From contig NZ_AP025314.1 of the NCBI RefSeq assembly GCF_036492835.1, positions 2,956,010-3,020,009 on the forward strand: DNA of 64,000 nucleotides, given 5' to 3'. This stretch comes from Fulvitalea axinellae (GTDB lineage Bacteria; Bacteroidota; Bacteroidia; Cytophagales; Cyclobacteriaceae). The first letter of the stretch is position 1; each line of letters opens with the position of its first letter. Below the pieces are notes generated by a model. The model was not told where the DNA came from. It did not search any database and was given only the letters and a program-made list of their open reading frames with translations. Shown piece after piece: positions 53,152 through 61,847 of this stretch. The position numbers were made by a program, and so were the translations under genes.

Positions 53152-54237
53152 ATGAAAAACCGACCTTTTATTCTTGTCCCCGGCCCTTCGGCGCTTTACT
53201 TTACAGTGGAAGATCATCTAAAAGAGGCTTTGGCCTTGCAAGTTCCTTCCATATCGCACAGAAGTGAATTTTATACGGAAATCCATCGCGAAACAGTAAG
53301 CAATATCCGCAAACTGCTCAACATCCCATCCGACTTTCACGTCTTCTTCACCGGATCGGCAACGGAAGTTTGGGAAAGAATCGCTCAGAACTTGATCATC
53401 GCCAAATCCGGGCATGTGGTAAACGGCGCTTTTTCCAAAAAGAATTTCGAAGCGGCCAAAGCCATGGGTGTTGACGCCCACAAGATAGAAGCCGTAGAGG
53501 GCGACTTGCCGAACGTCACCGCCGAAAGTTTTCCGAAGGACATCGAAGTCCTGAACTTTACGCACAACGAAACCTCTACCGGCGTTATGACGCCAATGGA
53601 CAATATCCGGGAAGCCCGCAACTTGTACCCCGACGCAATTATCTCTTTGGACGTGGTTTCTTCGGCTCCGTATGTCGACATTGATTTCGAAGCCGTGGAC
53701 ACCGCTTATTTTTCCGTTCAAAAATGCTTCGGTTTGCCGGCCGGGCTTGGCGTATGGATCGTCAACGATCGTTGTGTTCAAAAGGCGAAAGAAAAATCGC
53801 AGGCGGGACATAGCTTGGGTTCTTATCACAGTATCCCGTCATTACTGAAAATGGCGGTTAAAGACCAAACACCCGAAACACCGAACGTATTGGGCGTTTA
53901 CCTTCTGGGCAAAGTGGCCGGCGATATGCTTAACAAAGGTTTGGACGTATTGCGCAGGGAAACGATTTACAAATCGACAGTGCTTTACGAAACGCTGAAA
54001 AAGCACCCGTCGCTCTCTCCTTTGGCAGAAAAGGAGGAATTGCAGTCCAAAACCGTTGTGGTGGCAAAATGCGAAGGCGGTTCCGAAAGATTCCTGAAGG
54101 CTTTGGCAGAAAAGGGTTTACAGCCAGGAAGCGGATACGGCGGAGCGAAAAACACGCAGATCCGCATAGCCAACTTCCCGACCCACTCCAAAGAGCTAAT
54201 AGAAATGCTCAGCGACGAACTGATGAAAATAGACTAA
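53152..54237 (+). CDS. Class V aminotransferase, SerC (phosphoserine aminotransferase)-like
   Basis: 361 residues from ATG 53152; the frame is open from 53095, which lies inside the promoter. Start FILVPGPSALYFTVEDHLKE, then QVPSISHRSEFYTEIH and FFTGSATEVWERIAQNL (about 63-79). The PLP-binding Lys is in YFSVQKCFGLPAGLGVW (about 192-208). The fold and length suit SerC, which forms 3-phosphoserine in serine synthesis, but other class V enzymes (alanine-glyoxylate type) are possible. No serA is beside it. Confidence 0.8.
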   Translation: MKNRPFILVPGPSALYFTVEDHLKEALALQVPSISHRSEFYTEIHRETVSNIRKLLNIPSDFHVFFTGSATEVWERIAQNLIIAKSGHVVNGAFSKKNFEAAKAMGVDAHKIEAVEGDLPNVTAESFPKDIEVLNFTHNETSTGVMTPMDNIREARNLYPDAIISLDVVSSAPYVDIDFEAVDTAYFSVQKCFGLPAGLGVWIVNDRCVQKAKEKSQAGHSLGSYHSIPSLLKMAVKDQTPETPNVLGVYLLGKVAGDMLNKGLDVLRRETIYKSTVLYETLKKHPSLSPLAEKEELQSKTVVVAKCEGGSERFLKALAEKGLQPGSGYGGAKNTQIRIANFPTHSKELIEMLSDELMKID

Positions 54238-54239
54238 AA

Positions 54240-54276
54240 GAAAAGCCGGCGAATACTGTTTCCGCCGGCTTTTTTC
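54240..54276. terminator. Bidirectional terminator between SerC-like and GPx genes
   Basis: AAAAGCCGGCG-AATACTGTTTC-CGCCGGCTTTTTT: 7-bp GC stem extended by A/T pairs, with poly-T on the plus side and poly-T on the other strand too, between converging genes. Confidence 0.9.
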
Positions 54277-54299
54277 TACCCAAAATCTCCAAGAACCTG

Positions 54300-54779
54300 T
54301 TACAGCAATTTTTCAATCGCTCCTTTAATTTTCGCAGGCTCGGTTGTCGGCGAAAAGCGCTCTATAACACGGCCTTCCTTATCAATCAGAAACTTGGTAA
54401 AGTTCCACTTTATAGCTTTCGTCCCCAACACTCCTTTTTTCTCCGATTTCAGGTATTCGTAAAGCGGATGGGTTTCGGAACCGTTGACATCGATTTTTGA
54501 GAACATCGGGAAGCTTACGCCGTAATTCAACTCGCAAAACTGACCGATCTCCTCTTCGCTTCCGGGTTCCTGCCCTCCGAACTGGTTGCACGGAAAGCCC
54601 AGAACCTCCAAACCTTGTCCGTTCAGCTCTTTGTAAAGCTCTTCCAAACCTTTATACTGAGGCGTCAACCCACACTTACTGGCAGTGTTCACAATCAACA
54701 ACACTTTCCCTTTATATTCCTCCAAGGACACTTCCTTACCTCGGATATCCTTCACTTTGAAATCATAAACTGAAGCCAT
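54300..54779 (-). CDS. Glutathione peroxidase-family (thiol peroxidase)
   Basis: 159 residues, full-length Cys-type GPx. The three signatures are present: [12 protein letters not shown] (Cys at about 36), [13 protein letters not shown] (about 60-72, with the second Cys) and [10 protein letters not shown] (about 123-132, Trp and Asn). Bacterial members usually reduce hydroperoxides with thioredoxin. It stands alone between terminators. The ATG at 54779 is supported by length. Confidence 0.93.
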   Translation of the reverse strand: MASVYDFKVKDIRGKEVSLEEYKGKVLLIVNTASKCGLTPQYKGLEELYKELNGQGLEVLGFPCNQFGGQEPGSEEEIGQFCELNYGVSFPMFSKIDVNGSETHPLYEYLKSEKKGVLGTKAIKWNFTKFLIDKEGRVIERFSPTTEPAKIKGAIEKLL

Positions 54780-54878
54780 AGAACCTTATATTTTTTTCGA
54801 ATATAATAAGGAGTTAATTGGAAAAACATAAATAGCCGATCGATTTCAACAATAAGCATATTTCAAAATTATGACACG

Positions 54879-54908
54879 AAAAAAGCCGTCTCCACAAGGA
54901 ACGGCTTC
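54879..54908 (-). terminator. Terminator of ilvA
   Basis: Minus strand AAGCCGT-TCCTTGTGGAG-ACGGCTT-TTTTCG: 7-bp stem and T-tract, about 28 bp after the stop. Confidence 0.85.
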
Positions 54909-54936
54909 TTGAATGAATTATAATCTCTTAATTCGA

Positions 54937-56205
54937 TTAGATAAGATATTGGAACAAATCCGGCCTCTTGTTCAGGTACTTAAACACGATATTCCGCTCT
55001 TCCATTCGCTCGATTATTCGCTTGTAATCTTCTGATGCTTTGGTCTCGATTCCCACAAGCGCCGGACCTTTTTCTCTACTGCTCTTTTTGGTGTATTCGA
55101 AAAGAGTAATATCGTCAGTTGGCCCAAGCACATCCACCAAGAACTCTCGCAAAGCGCCCGCACGCTGAGGGAACGTCACTATAAAGTAGTGTTTGATGCC
55201 CTCGTGCAACATCGACCGTTCCTTGATTTCTTCCGTTCTGGTAATGTCATTATTACCGCCACTTATCAGACAAACGACGTTTTTGCCTTTCAGTCGATCT
55301 TTGACCAAATCCAATCCCGCTACTGATAACGCCCCTGCGGGCTCTACAACTATCGCATCCTGGTTATAAAGACTCAAAATCGATGTGCATATTTTCCCTT
55401 CGGGAACAAGCAACACCTCGTCTATCACTTCTTGGCAGACCTCAAAAGTATTGTCACCAACACGCCTTACCGCAGCGCCGTCCACGAATTTTTCGATTGA
55501 ATCTAGTGTTATCACTTCGCCTTTGAGCAATGAATCGCGCATGGCTGGCGCTCCTTCCGGCTCCAAACCGATTATCTTCGTGTCGGGACTGACTTGTTTG
55601 ATGTAGCTTCCAAGACCCGAAGCCAATCCACCACCGCCAATCGGCACCAAGATGTAATCGATCGGCTCTTCGGCATCCATGAAAATTTCCAAACCTACGG
55701 TACCTTGCCCCGCCATCACGTACGGATCGTCAAACGGATGGATAAAAGCCTTTCCTTGACTATCGCAAGAGTTCATTGCCTCTTTGTATGCGTCGTCAAA
55801 GGTGTCGCCTGTAAGGATTACGTCCACGAAATCCCTTCCGAACATCTTCACCTGACCCACTTTCTGGTTCGGCGTAGTGCCGGGCATAAAGATCTCGCCT
55901 TTTATCCCCAACGCGCGACATGCGTAAGCGACGCCCTGGGCATGGTTACCCGCACTGGCACACACGACTCCTTTGGCCTTTTCCTCGTCACTCAAAGAGG
56001 AAATCTTGTTGAAAGCGCCACGAATCTTGTATGAACGGACCACTTGGGCATCTTCCCTTTTAAGCCAAATATTGCAATCGTAAGCCTCCGAAAGGTTCAG
56101 GTTACGTTGCAAAGGCGTCTTGGTCACCACGCTTTTTATGCGCTGGTGGGCTTGTTGTATCCGGTCCAAGCCGACAAGTTTCGTTTTGTTTTCTTCCTTC
56201 AACAT
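54937..56205 (-). CDS. ilvA: Threonine dehydratase, biosynthetic
   Basis: 422 residues, the short form with one C-terminal ACT-like regulatory domain. It deaminates threonine to 2-oxobutanoate for isoleucine synthesis. The PLP Lys is in VRSYKIRGAFNKI (about 62), followed by CASAGNHAQGVAYA (about 82-95), and a Gly-rich phosphate loop IGGGGLASG (about 189-197). The C-terminal part has HYFIVTFPQRAGALREFLVDVLG, the start of the ACT-like domain (about 338). It follows ilvN with a terminator hairpin between, so it may be transcribed at a lower level than ilvDBN. Confidence 0.95.
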   Translation of the reverse strand: MLKEENKTKLVGLDRIQQAHQRIKSVVTKTPLQRNLNLSEAYDCNIWLKREDAQVVRSYKIRGAFNKISSLSDEEKAKGVVCASAGNHAQGVAYACRALGIKGEIFMPGTTPNQKVGQVKMFGRDFVDVILTGDTFDDAYKEAMNSCDSQGKAFIHPFDDPYVMAGQGTVGLEIFMDAEEPIDYILVPIGGGGLASGLGSYIKQVSPDTKIIGLEPEGAPAMRDSLLKGEVITLDSIEKFVDGAAVRRVGDNTFEVCQEVIDEVLLVPEGKICTSILSLYNQDAIVVEPAGALSVAGLDLVKDRLKGKNVVCLISGGNNDITRTEEIKERSMLHEGIKHYFIVTFPQRAGALREFLVDVLGPTDDITLFEYTKKSSREKGPALVGIETKASEDYKRIIERMEERNIVFKYLNKRPDLFQYLI

Positions 56206-56252
56206 CTTGTCTAGTAGTTACTGTGGATGTTAGAATCCCAAAAAAGAGTGTA

Positions 56253-56279
56253 ATAAAAAGGGCGCGTTCCAGCGCCCTT
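56253..56279 (-). terminator. Intercistronic terminator after ilvN
   Basis: Minus strand AGGGCGC-TGGAAC-GCGCCCT-TTTTATT: 7-bp GC stem and T-tract, 24 bp after the ilvN stop and before ilvA. It may be partly read through. Confidence 0.75.
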
Positions 56280-56302
56280 CAGTTTTGTATTCAATCTGCC
56301 GA

Positions 56303-56833
56303 TCAGCAAGAACATTCGTCTTCCAAAGCCAGCAGATAATCGTTCATATGATCCATGGCCTTGGTCACGGCTACGCGTCCTGAGCGGGCGAATTCGCACA
56401 CGCCGAAAGGCTGAAGATCTTTGAGAAGAATATCAATTTCGCCTTCGCGCGAACAAAGCTCAACGGCGAAGTAATCCTTCTCGTCACGGATAATCTTGGC
56501 TCCGTGACTATCCACCACCTTTTCGAGTTTTTCCCTCGCCCCCGGACGGTTGAGCACTTTGTAAAGCGCCACCTCACGGTGAATAATCTCGTCGTCTTGA
56601 GAGAGATAAGCGCGGATCACCTCCACCTGCTTATCGATTTGGCCCACGACTTTCTCGACCTGATCCTGAGTAGCTTCCACCACAATATTGTAGCGGTGGA
56701 TACCCGGAATCTCTGACTTAGCCGTGGTAATGCTCTCGATATTCATCTTCCTTCTAGTGAAGATGATCGTTATCCTGTTAAGAAGACCCGAATGGTTCTC
56801 CGAAAAAATCGTTATCGTGAATTGCCTGTTCAT
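56303..56833 (-). CDS. ilvN: Acetolactate synthase, small regulatory subunit
   Basis: 176 residues with an N-terminal ACT domain: FTITIFSENHSGLLNRITIIFTRRKMNIESIT (about 4-35), the valine-binding type of fold. The C-terminal ALS_ss_C-like part holds GAKIIRDEKDYFAVELC. It binds valine and controls IlvB. The gene is 12 bp downstream of ilvB, with tight coupling. The unusual ending ALEDECSC is Cys-rich. Confidence 0.94.
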   Translation of the reverse strand: MNRQFTITIFSENHSGLLNRITIIFTRRKMNIESITTAKSEIPGIHRYNIVVEATQDQVEKVVGQIDKQVEVIRAYLSQDDEIIHREVALYKVLNRPGAREKLEKVVDSHGAKIIRDEKDYFAVELCSREGEIDILLKDLQPFGVCEFARSGRVAVTKAMDHMNDYLLALEDECSC

Positions 56834-56845
56834 CGTTCTGGTTTT

Positions 56846-58603
56846 TTAGTCCTCTTTGCCCAGTTTCACCTTGGAAACGCACATACCTGTCGGCACCATC
56901 GGGAATACGTTATCTTCCTTCTCGACAACAACTTCCAGCAAGAACGATTTGTCCGAAGCCAACATTCTGCCCAAAGCCTCGTCAAGGTTTTCGCGCTCGC
57001 TAACCCTTTCGGATTCTATGCCGTAGCCTTTGGCGATTGTCACAAAATCAGGGCTCTTGATGTCGGTAAACGAGTAACGGCGCTCAAAGAAAAGCTCCTG
57101 CCACTGGCGCACCATACCCAAGAAGCTATTGTTCAAGATTACGATCTTCACCGGATGCTCGCTGTCGGCGATTGTGCCGAGCTCCTGCAAAGTCATCTGG
57201 AAACCGCCGTCGCCGATAAAGGCCACAACTTCTTTTTCCGGACGACCGAGCTTGGCGCCGAAAGCCGCCGGCAAAGCGAAGCCCATTGTTCCCAAACCAC
57301 CCGAGGTCACCCAAGTGTCGGTGTCTTCGAACTTATAGTACCTAGCCCCGATCATCTGGTGCTGGCCAACATCAGTGGTAACAATCGCCTTTCCATCAGT
57401 CATTTCCGACACACGGTTCACCACCTCGGCCATCTTGATTTTACCTTCGCTTGGATGGATGTCTCCCTCAATCACTCTGGCTTTCTCAACTTTAGCCGCC
57501 TCTTCGAATTCGTGAACCCAATCCGGGTAAGTCTTCTTATCGACTTTCGGTAAGAGCGCTTGTAAAGCAAGCTTAGCGTCGGAAACTATCGGAATATCAG
57601 CCTTGACGTTTTTACTGATCTCAGCCTTGTCAATTTCGATATGAATAACAGTCGCTTGCTTGGCATAGGTATTCAAATCTCCGGTTACGCGATCATCGAA
57701 ACGCATACCCACCGCCAAGATTACGTCAGCTTCGTTAGTCTTGATATTCGGTGCGTAATTTCCGTGCATCCCTAGCATTCCCATATTCAACGGATGCGAG
57801 CTTGGGAAAGCGGAAAGCCCCAAAAGCGTGGAGCCTACGGGAATACCCGTCTTCTCGACAAATTCCAAAAATTCCTCTTGTGCTCCCGAGATCAAGATTC
57901 CGTGACCGGCGAGGATCATCGGTCTCTTGGCATTATTGATCACCTCAGCGGCCGCAACAATTGCGCTTTCCTTCGGCGCGGGAACCGGACGGTAACTCCG
58001 AACATTCTCGCAACCTTTGTATTCGAAATCAAGCGTTTCAAACTGGGCATTTTTGGTAATATCAACCACTACCGGTCCCGGACGGCCCGAACGCGCAAGA
58101 TAAAAAGCTTTGGCCATAACTCCCGGAATCTCTTCGGCGGAAGTTACCTGATAGCTCCATTTACAAACCGGCATAGTGATACCGATGACATCCGTCTCCT
58201 GAAAAGCGTCGGTACCCAATAGGTTTTTGCCTACTTGTCCGGTAATGCAAACCATTGGCGTGGAATCCACCATTGCGTCGGCGATGCCGGTCACCAGATT
58301 AGTCGCACCCGGGCCCGAAGTCGCCATACAAACGCCTACTTCGCCCGATACGCGAGCGAAACCTTCGGCCGCGTGGCTGGCGCCTTGCTCATGACGGACC
58401 AAAATGTGATTTAACTTTTCGCGATAGTCATACAGCGCGTCATAAATCGGCATGATGGCTCCGCCCGGATAACCGAAAACCGTACCCACTCCCTCTTCCA
58501 AAAGAGAGAGAATTACCGCTTCCGCTCCCGATATATTTTTCTTCGTCTTTTTCGGCGCCTCGGCAACGGCTGAGGCTTTCGGAAAATTACTGGTTGGTTT
58601 CAC
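56846..58603 (-). CDS. ilvB: Acetolactate synthase, large catalytic subunit
   Basis: 585 residues. TPP-dependent enzyme making acetolactate or acetohydroxybutyrate. N-terminal GGAIMPIYDALYDY and RHEQGASHAAEGFARVSG with the catalytic Glu (about 76); middle FAD-type domain; the TPP-binding motif starts GDGGFQMTLQELGTIADSEHPVKIVILNN (about 455-483; GDG...NN). The start is GTG 58603 after 20 or so low-complexity residues (FPKASAVAEAPKKTKKNISGAE). It follows ilvD by 60 bp and leads to ilvN by 12 bp. Confidence 0.95.
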   Translation of the reverse strand: MKPTSNFPKASAVAEAPKKTKKNISGAEAVILSLLEEGVGTVFGYPGGAIMPIYDALYDYREKLNHILVRHEQGASHAAEGFARVSGEVGVCMATSGPGATNLVTGIADAMVDSTPMVCITGQVGKNLLGTDAFQETDVIGITMPVCKWSYQVTSAEEIPGVMAKAFYLARSGRPGPVVVDITKNAQFETLDFEYKGCENVRSYRPVPAPKESAIVAAAEVINNAKRPMILAGHGILISGAQEEFLEFVEKTGIPVGSTLLGLSAFPSSHPLNMGMLGMHGNYAPNIKTNEADVILAVGMRFDDRVTGDLNTYAKQATVIHIEIDKAEISKNVKADIPIVSDAKLALQALLPKVDKKTYPDWVHEFEEAAKVEKARVIEGDIHPSEGKIKMAEVVNRVSEMTDGKAIVTTDVGQHQMIGARYYKFEDTDTWVTSGGLGTMGFALPAAFGAKLGRPEKEVVAFIGDGGFQMTLQELGTIADSEHPVKIVILNNSFLGMVRQWQELFFERRYSFTDIKSPDFVTIAKGYGIESERVSERENLDEALGRMLASDKSFLLEVVVEKEDNVFPMVPTGMCVSKVKLGKED

Positions 58604-58663
58604 TGTCTTTTTCGTTTGTATTCGCCACTAAAAAAATTCTTTTCAACTTTAGGTCCGTACCTA

Positions 58664-60379
58664 TCAGTCAATTATAGATTCCTGCTCTACTGGTTTTTCT
58701 TCCGGAATATCCGTCAAACAACCGTCAGAGGCAGGTGTTACAAGGCGGATGTATTTACCCAAAACCCCTGTAGTAGCTCTATAAGCCGGTTTTTTCCAAT
58801 TTCTCCGTCTTTCCGCCAATTCCTCATCGGAAACCTTCACCTCGATACGATTATTCACCGCATCGATCACGATAATATCACCGTTTTCAACCAACGCGAT
58901 ATTTCCGCCTTCTTGGGCTTCTGGCGTAATGTGTCCAACCACGAAACCGTGCGAACCGCCAGAGAAACGCCCATCAGTAATCAAAGCGACATCCTTACCT
59001 AGACCGGCTCCCATTACGGCTCCCGTAGGCTTAAGCATTTCCGGCATGCCCGGCGCACCAGTTGGGCCCGAGTAGCGAATTACGATCACTTCGCCTTTCC
59101 GCACTTCCGTGCCGATGCCCTTGATGGCGTCAAACTCATTGTTGAAAACTCTTGCAGGACCTTCGAAGCGCTCACCCTCTTTTCCGGTGATTTTCGCCAC
59201 GGCACCTTTCGAAGCCAAGTTGCCGTACAGGATCTGCAAGTGTCCTTGCGCCTTGATCGGTGACTCAACCGGACGAATCATATCCTGATCTTCCGGAAGG
59301 CCCGGAAGTTCCGCCAAGTTTTCGGCTACGGTCTTTCCTGTCACAGTCAGACACTCGCCGTGGATGTAACCTTTTTCGTAGAGATATTTCATTACGGCAG
59401 GCACTCCACCAAGACCGTGCAAATCTTCCATCAGATACTTCCCGCTCGGCTTCAGGTCCGCCAAATAAGGAGTATTGTCACTAATGCGCTGGAAATCGTC
59501 GATACCGAAATCCACACCAACTGTTTTGGCCATGGCCACAAAGTGAAGAACGGCGTTAGTGGAACCGCCCAAGGCCATAATCAGCGTAACGGCATTTTCG
59601 AAAGCCTCTTTGGTCATAATATCCCGCGGACGGATATTTTTGATCATCAAATTCTTGATGGCATCGCCCAAAGATCCGCATTCCTTCTTCTTCTCGTCAC
59701 TTACCGCCGGATTCGAAGAACTGTAAGGAAGGCTCATTCCCATAGCTTCGATAGCGGAAGCCATGGTGTTGGCCGTATACATACCGCCACAAGCGCCGGC
59801 GCCCGGTATCGCGTTTTGGATAATCCCCTTAAAATCATCTTCGCAAATAGCGCCGCGGAGTTTGGCTCCGTAAGCCTCGAAAGCGGAAACGATGTTCAGC
59901 TTCTCCCCTTTCCAGTTACCCGATTTTACCGAACCGCCGTAAACCAAAATTCCGGGACGGTTCAACCTTCCCATCGCCATCATGGCGCCGGGCATGTTTT
60001 TGTCGCATCCCACCACGGGAATCACGGCGTCGTAAAACTGGGCCTCCACTACCGTTTCGATAGAGTCGGCGATCACCTCGCGCGACACCAGCGAATAGCG
60101 CATCCCCTCCGTTCCGTTGGAAATTCCGTCGCTGACCCCAATCGTATGGAATGTCAAGCCCACCAGACCGCTGTCCACCACGCTTTGTTTCACTTGGTCG
60201 CCCAAATCGTTGAGGTGCATGTTGCAAGGGTTCCCTTCCCAACCTGTACTTACCACGCCCACTTGTGCCTTGGACATGTCCTCTTCGGTTAGCCCTACTG
60301 CGTAAAGCATTGCCTGCGAGGCGGGTTGCGACTCATCTTGCGTAATCGTCTTGCTGTAGCGGTTCAATTCGTTACCCAT
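58664..60379 (-). CDS. ilvD: Dihydroxy-acid dehydratase
   Basis: 571 residues. IlvD dehydrates dihydroxy-isovalerate and -methylvalerate to the 2-oxo acids of valine and isoleucine. Fe-S ligands and family segments are visible: [15 protein letters not shown] (about 51-65), [12 protein letters not shown] (about 121-132) and [28 protein letters not shown] (about 193-220). It is the first structural gene behind the ilv attenuator; its ATG lies 18 bp after the attenuator terminator. The ilvC gene, which usually completes the pathway, is not in the window. Confidence 0.95.
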   Translation of the reverse strand: MGNELNRYSKTITQDESQPASQAMLYAVGLTEEDMSKAQVGVVSTGWEGNPCNMHLNDLGDQVKQSVVDSGLVGLTFHTIGVSDGISNGTEGMRYSLVSREVIADSIETVVEAQFYDAVIPVVGCDKNMPGAMMAMGRLNRPGILVYGGSVKSGNWKGEKLNIVSAFEAYGAKLRGAICEDDFKGIIQNAIPGAGACGGMYTANTMASAIEAMGMSLPYSSSNPAVSDEKKKECGSLGDAIKNLMIKNIRPRDIMTKEAFENAVTLIMALGGSTNAVLHFVAMAKTVGVDFGIDDFQRISDNTPYLADLKPSGKYLMEDLHGLGGVPAVMKYLYEKGYIHGECLTVTGKTVAENLAELPGLPEDQDMIRPVESPIKAQGHLQILYGNLASKGAVAKITGKEGERFEGPARVFNNEFDAIKGIGTEVRKGEVIVIRYSGPTGAPGMPEMLKPTGAVMGAGLGKDVALITDGRFSGGSHGFVVGHITPEAQEGGNIALVENGDIIVIDAVNNRIEVKVSDEELAERRRNWKKPAYRATTGVLGKYIRLVTPASDGCLTDIPEEKPVEQESIID

Positions 60380-60396
60380 GGCAGAATTAGTTTTTA

Positions 60397-60431
60397 ATAA
60401 AAAAAGCCTTTCCCGTTTCCGAGAAAGGCTT
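60397..60431 (-). terminator. Attenuator terminator of the ilv leader (3:4 hairpin)
   Basis: Minus strand AAGCCTTTCTCGGAAACGGGAAAGGCTTTTTTTATT. Stem AAGCCTTTC (60431-60423) / GAAAGGCTT (60412-60404), loop, then T7. It ends 18 bp before the ilvD ATG. Segment 3 (CCTTTCTC, 60428-60421) is also complementary to segment 2 of the leader (see ilvL). Confidence 0.92.
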
Positions 60432-60454
60432 TGACTAGAGTCATATCGACATGG

Positions 60455-60544
60455 CTATAGAAAGTCCTTTCTCGTCATATTTTCAATAATGACGATAAGC
60501 ACGACCACGACTAACACGACACGCTGTGAAAGGACACTATTCAT
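60455..60544 (-). CDS. ilvL: ilv leader peptide (attenuation)
   Basis: 29 codons from ATG 60544 to TAG 60455. Residues 9-20 read VVLVVVVLIVII, twelve consecutive branched-chain residues (Val/Leu/Ile), after MNSVLSQR and before ENMTRKDFL. The leader RNA can fold in exclusive ways: segment 1 GTCCTTTC (60535-60528) with segment 2 GAAAGGAC (60471-60464); segment 2 GAGAAAGG (60473-60466) with segment 3 CCTTTCTC (60428-60421); segment 3 with segment 4 in the terminator 60397-60431. Charged tRNA lets the ribosome reach the stop and block 2, so 3:4 terminates; stalling at the Val/Leu/Ile run frees 2 to pair with 3 and lets ilvD be transcribed. The attenuation reading is inference from the sequence; the pairings are exact. 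Confidence 0.9.
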   Translation of the reverse strand: MNSVLSQRVVLVVVVLIVIIENMTRKDFL

Positions 60545-60595
60545 GTTCCGATAAAGCTCTAGTTAAAGAAATAATATTTTGTTTTTACGACCACT

Positions 60596-60626
60596 CAAAG
60601 ATTATACTTTGGGCAATATTTTCAAA
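60596..60626 (-). promoter_or_regulatory. Promoter of the ilv operon
   Basis: Minus strand TTTG (60626-60623), 19-bp spacer, AATCTTTG (60603-60596), seven of eight matches to TAnnTTTG. Start expected near 60589, giving a leader of about 45 nt before ilvL. Confidence 0.7.
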
Positions 60627-60704
60627 ACCTTAATTGAAAAATATTCAAAAAAACTCTTTTCGCACCGATTTCTCCGCACGAAAACAGGACATTTGTTATG
60701 AAAA

Positions 60705-60735
60705 ACCCTGATAAGAGCCCGAATTCAGGCTTTTT
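60705..60735 (-). terminator. Weak terminator after gluQ
   Basis: Minus strand CCTGA-ATTCGGGCTCTTA-TCAGG-GTTTTT: 5-bp stem and a T-tract; it could also act on the plus strand (CTTTTTTT). About 75 bp from the gluQ stop. Confidence 0.45.
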
Positions 60736-60803
60736 TTGGCACAAAGCAAAACAAGGGAAACACTTGAGGCATGGAGTTTTTATGAAATAAAATTCTCCGA
60801 AAA

Positions 60804-61709
60804 TCAGATTTTCGGCAATTTTTCAACACCGAATTCCGAAAGCAAGTTTCCGGCCGTAGATATATTCCCAGCCAAACCCAACGACTTCGCGGCTTTCCCG
60901 AAAACAGATTTGGCCGTCCCTCCATTTTCCCGAATATATTTTAGGGAAAGACTCCCCTGCGACTTCGAAAGTTTCTCTCCCGAAGCGTCCAACAACAACG
61001 GATGATGATAAAAAGACGCCTCACGAAACGAATCCAAAGCCAGAATCTCGGCCAAAAAAAGTTGCGCCGCCGTCGATTCTAAAAGATCAGCTCCACGGAC
61101 AACAAGATTTACTCCTTCCCTAATATCATCAACCAATGAGACTAATTGGTAAGCCGGCATTCCGTCCTTTTTCCTCACTACAAAATCCCGCATTTTTTCG
61201 TGCAAATTCACCGATAACTCTCCCGAAACAGCATCCTCCACAAGTATTCCACGGTCTTCGGTTTTCACTCGCCACGCTGTTTGGGAATTATCAAAACCCA
61301 CAGTTTTTTCTCGGCATGTCCCGGGATATTGACCATCCACACTATCCTCTTTTATCCGCTTTCGCGAACATCCGCATGGAAAAATACGGCCTTCATTCTT
61401 TAAGGTTTGTAGCGCTTCACCATACTCATCCAGCCTCAGGCTTTGGGAATATTTCTCTTCAAACTCACGAACGGAAGACGGCCCTTTATCCATATCAAGC
61501 CCAAGCCAATCCAGCGTTTCGAATATATCTTCCAGATATTCCCTTCTATATCTTGCGGTATCAATATCGTCAACCCTAAGGATCAATTCCCCTCCCGACG
61601 ACCGGACCAAAAGCCAAGTCAACACAAACGAATAGGCGTTTCCGACATGCAAAAAACCGCTTGGGGTCGGAGCTATGCGCCCTACCGTATTTTTATCAAG
61701 ATTCATCAT
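60804..61709 (-). CDS. gluQ: Glutamyl-Q tRNA(Asp) synthetase (YadB type)
   Basis: 301 residues, only the catalytic part of glutamyl-tRNA synthetase with no anticodon-binding domain, which marks GluQ-RS: it attaches glutamate to queuosine of tRNA(Asp). Signature TPSGFLHVGNA (HIGH-like, about 14-24), RVDDIDTARYRREY (about 45-58), a zinc-type CGCSRKRIKE...YPGTC cluster (Cys at about 112, 114 and 132), and EKLSKSQGSL (KMSKS-like, about 247-256). It lies alone, convergent or divergent with its neighbours. Confidence 0.9.
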   Translation of the reverse strand: MMNLDKNTVGRIAPTPSGFLHVGNAYSFVLTWLLVRSSGGELILRVDDIDTARYRREYLEDIFETLDWLGLDMDKGPSSVREFEEKYSQSLRLDEYGEALQTLKNEGRIFPCGCSRKRIKEDSVDGQYPGTCREKTVGFDNSQTAWRVKTEDRGILVEDAVSGELSVNLHEKMRDFVVRKKDGMPAYQLVSLVDDIREGVNLVVRGADLLESTAAQLFLAEILALDSFREASFYHHPLLLDASGEKLSKSQGSLSLKYIRENGGTAKSVFGKAAKSLGLAGNISTAGNLLSEFGVEKLPKI

Positions 61710-61812
61710 TCCTACAGCCGTTCAACGTTCCGGAGCACGATAATTCCCATTCCCGGAAACAAAATCTATATTCATAAAACCATTTGAGGCAAACGCAGGA
61801 AGCCCCTTTGAT

Positions 61813-61820
61813 TACCTTTG
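61813..61820 (+). promoter_or_regulatory. -7 element of the FGE-like lipoprotein gene
   Basis: TACCTTTG, exact TAnnTTTG, 27 bp upstream of the ATG at 61848. A TTTG occurs at 61783-61786, but the spacer is 26 bp. Confidence 0.5.
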
Positions 61821-61847
61821 CGCCGGTTTCAAACCAAATCCACTCAC

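Noticed and set aside
59360..60292. Plus-strand frame of 310 codons opposite ilvD
   Set aside because: Antisense to a clearly recognised IlvD with intact Fe-S ligands; His/Arg-rich shadow.
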